A stretch of 54,247 nt of DNA from Mycobacterium sp. (GTDB lineage: Bacteria; Actinomycetota; Actinomycetes; Mycobacteriales; Mycobacteriaceae), in NCBI GenBank assembly GCA_020438845.1, contig JAGQTV010000014.1, positions 1-54,247 of the forward strand. The letters run 5' to 3'. Under the pieces are notes generated by a model that saw nothing but the letters and a program-made list of their open reading frames with translations, had not been told where the DNA came from and did not search any database. Positions 53,867 through 54,247 of this stretch are shown here, one piece after another (within the stretch, counting starts at the first letter, position 1; every line of letters starts with the position of its first letter). The translations under genes and the position numbers were made by a program.

Positions 53867-54247
53867 CTAGGCGTTGCCAGCCAGCTTTTCGCGAAGGGCT
53901 GCCAGCTGCGCGTCGCTTGCCAGTGACCCGCCGGCCTCCGCCGGACCCGAACTCGACGACGTAGCCCCAGCCGGGCGCTCCGCGGCAGCGGCCGCATCGG
54001 CGGCGGCGAACTTCTCCATCTGGGTGGTGTGCATCTTGTGGCGACGCTCGGCCTCGGCGTACCGGGCCTCCCATTCCGAACGCTGCTTGTCGAAGCCCTC
54101 GAGCCATTCGTTGGTCTCGGCGTCGAAGCCCTCCGGGAAGATGTAGTTGCCCGCCTCGTCGTAGCTGTCGGCCATGCCGTACTTCGAGGGGTCGAACTCC
54201 TCGGTGTAGTCCTCGTTGGCCTGCTTAAGGCTCAGCGAGATGCGGCG
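53867..54247 (-). CDS. rpsA: 30S ribosomal protein S1, C-terminal part (5' end outside the window)
   Basis: The last 126 codons of ribosomal protein S1. The end of the final S1/OB repeat (RISLSLKQANEDY) is followed by the mycobacterial C-terminal extension: SYDEAGNYIFPEGFDAETNEWLEGF, a charged helix (EARYAEAERRHKMHTTQMEKF), an Ala/Ser-rich linker and the conserved ending GGSLASDAQLAALREKLAGNA. The open frame runs through the right edge of the window. The ATG at 54175 is internal. S1 recruits mRNA to the 30S subunit. Confidence 0.96.
   Translation of the reverse strand, partial: RRISLSLKQANEDYTEEFDPSKYGMADSYDEAGNYIFPEGFDAETNEWLEGFDKQRSEWEARYAEAERRHKMHTTQMEKFAAADAAAAAERPAGATSSSSGPAEAGGSLASDAQLAALREKLAGNA

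Overview
The window is about 54 kb of high-GC actinobacterial DNA that I read as a Mycobacterium (Mycolicibacterium-type) chromosome. Nearly every core protein resembles a Mycobacterium tuberculosis protein, and gene order follows that genome's rpsA (Rv1630) to tyrS (Rv1689) interval, read here right to left. A ribosomal RNA operon leader lies directly downstream of tyrS. That is the known site of the second (rrnB-type) operon of rapidly growing mycobacteria and is absent from M. tuberculosis, so a fast grower is likely. Ortholog names come from memory of sequence and synteny; no search was run.

Layout. 1-400: the first bases of a 16S rRNA gene, its leader and an rrn promoter, all on the minus strand. 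0.4-9 kb: tyrS, the DNA glycosylase mpg, the remnant of an ABC exporter (internal deletion plus frameshift), a Trm112-like protein, a secreted protein, a hydrolase/AMP-ligase fusion and an ABC-F ATPase. 8.9-18.6 kb: arginine biosynthesis cluster argC-J-B-D-F-R-G-H, with most genes overlapping by 4 nt (ATGA), an ArgR-type operator over the argC start, and an MFS transporter gene broken by one in-frame stop at the distal end. 18.6-27.4 kb: pheST, an FMN/Fe-S glutamate-synthase-like protein, a class III adenylyl cyclase with a repeat-rich tail, tsnR, and infC-rpmI-rplT, where infC appears to start at AUC behind an attenuator-like hairpin. 27.5-36.2 kb: a DUF1844 protein, lysX, a membrane-anchored esterase, a small acidic protein and uvrA. 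36.2-42.1 kb: a metallo-beta-lactamase-fold hydrolase and then an accessory block of about 5 kb not in M. tuberculosis at this point. The block begins near a 98%-identical orphan copy of the hydrolase gene's 3' end and holds an ArsR-type metal sensor, a cation-diffusion-facilitator exporter with a His-rich repeat, two small proteins, a PrsW-family intramembrane protease and a CorA-family channel. 42.1-54.2 kb: a universal stress protein, a polyprenyl-sugar-dependent mannosyltransferase-like protein, an L,D-transpeptidase, a repetitive secreted protein, an MFS exporter, uvrB, a SulP transporter, a DUF402 protein, a secreted protein, coaE (fused to a GrpB-like domain) and the 3' end of rpsA.

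Functional links. The arg cluster is a complete ornithine-cycle pathway from N-acetylglutamyl phosphate to arginine with its own repressor. Both nucleotide-excision-repair genes, uvrA and uvrB, have a TGTCRG-N8-TANNNT-like element ending at or just before the start codon. This matches the PafBC-dependent (RecA/LexA-independent) DNA-damage promoter of mycobacteria and suggests leaderless, damage-induced mRNAs. The arsR-CDF pair looks like a self-regulated metal-efflux switch with an operator over its own start codon.

I found no CRISPR array, tRNA, transposase or integrase. The most unusual items are the accessory metal/PrsW block with its flanking partial duplication, several small repeat loci (24-, 18-, 15-, 14- and 12-bp units), and three signs of gene decay (ABC exporter, MFS transporter, hydrolase copy). 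None of these amounts to a clearly new biological system.
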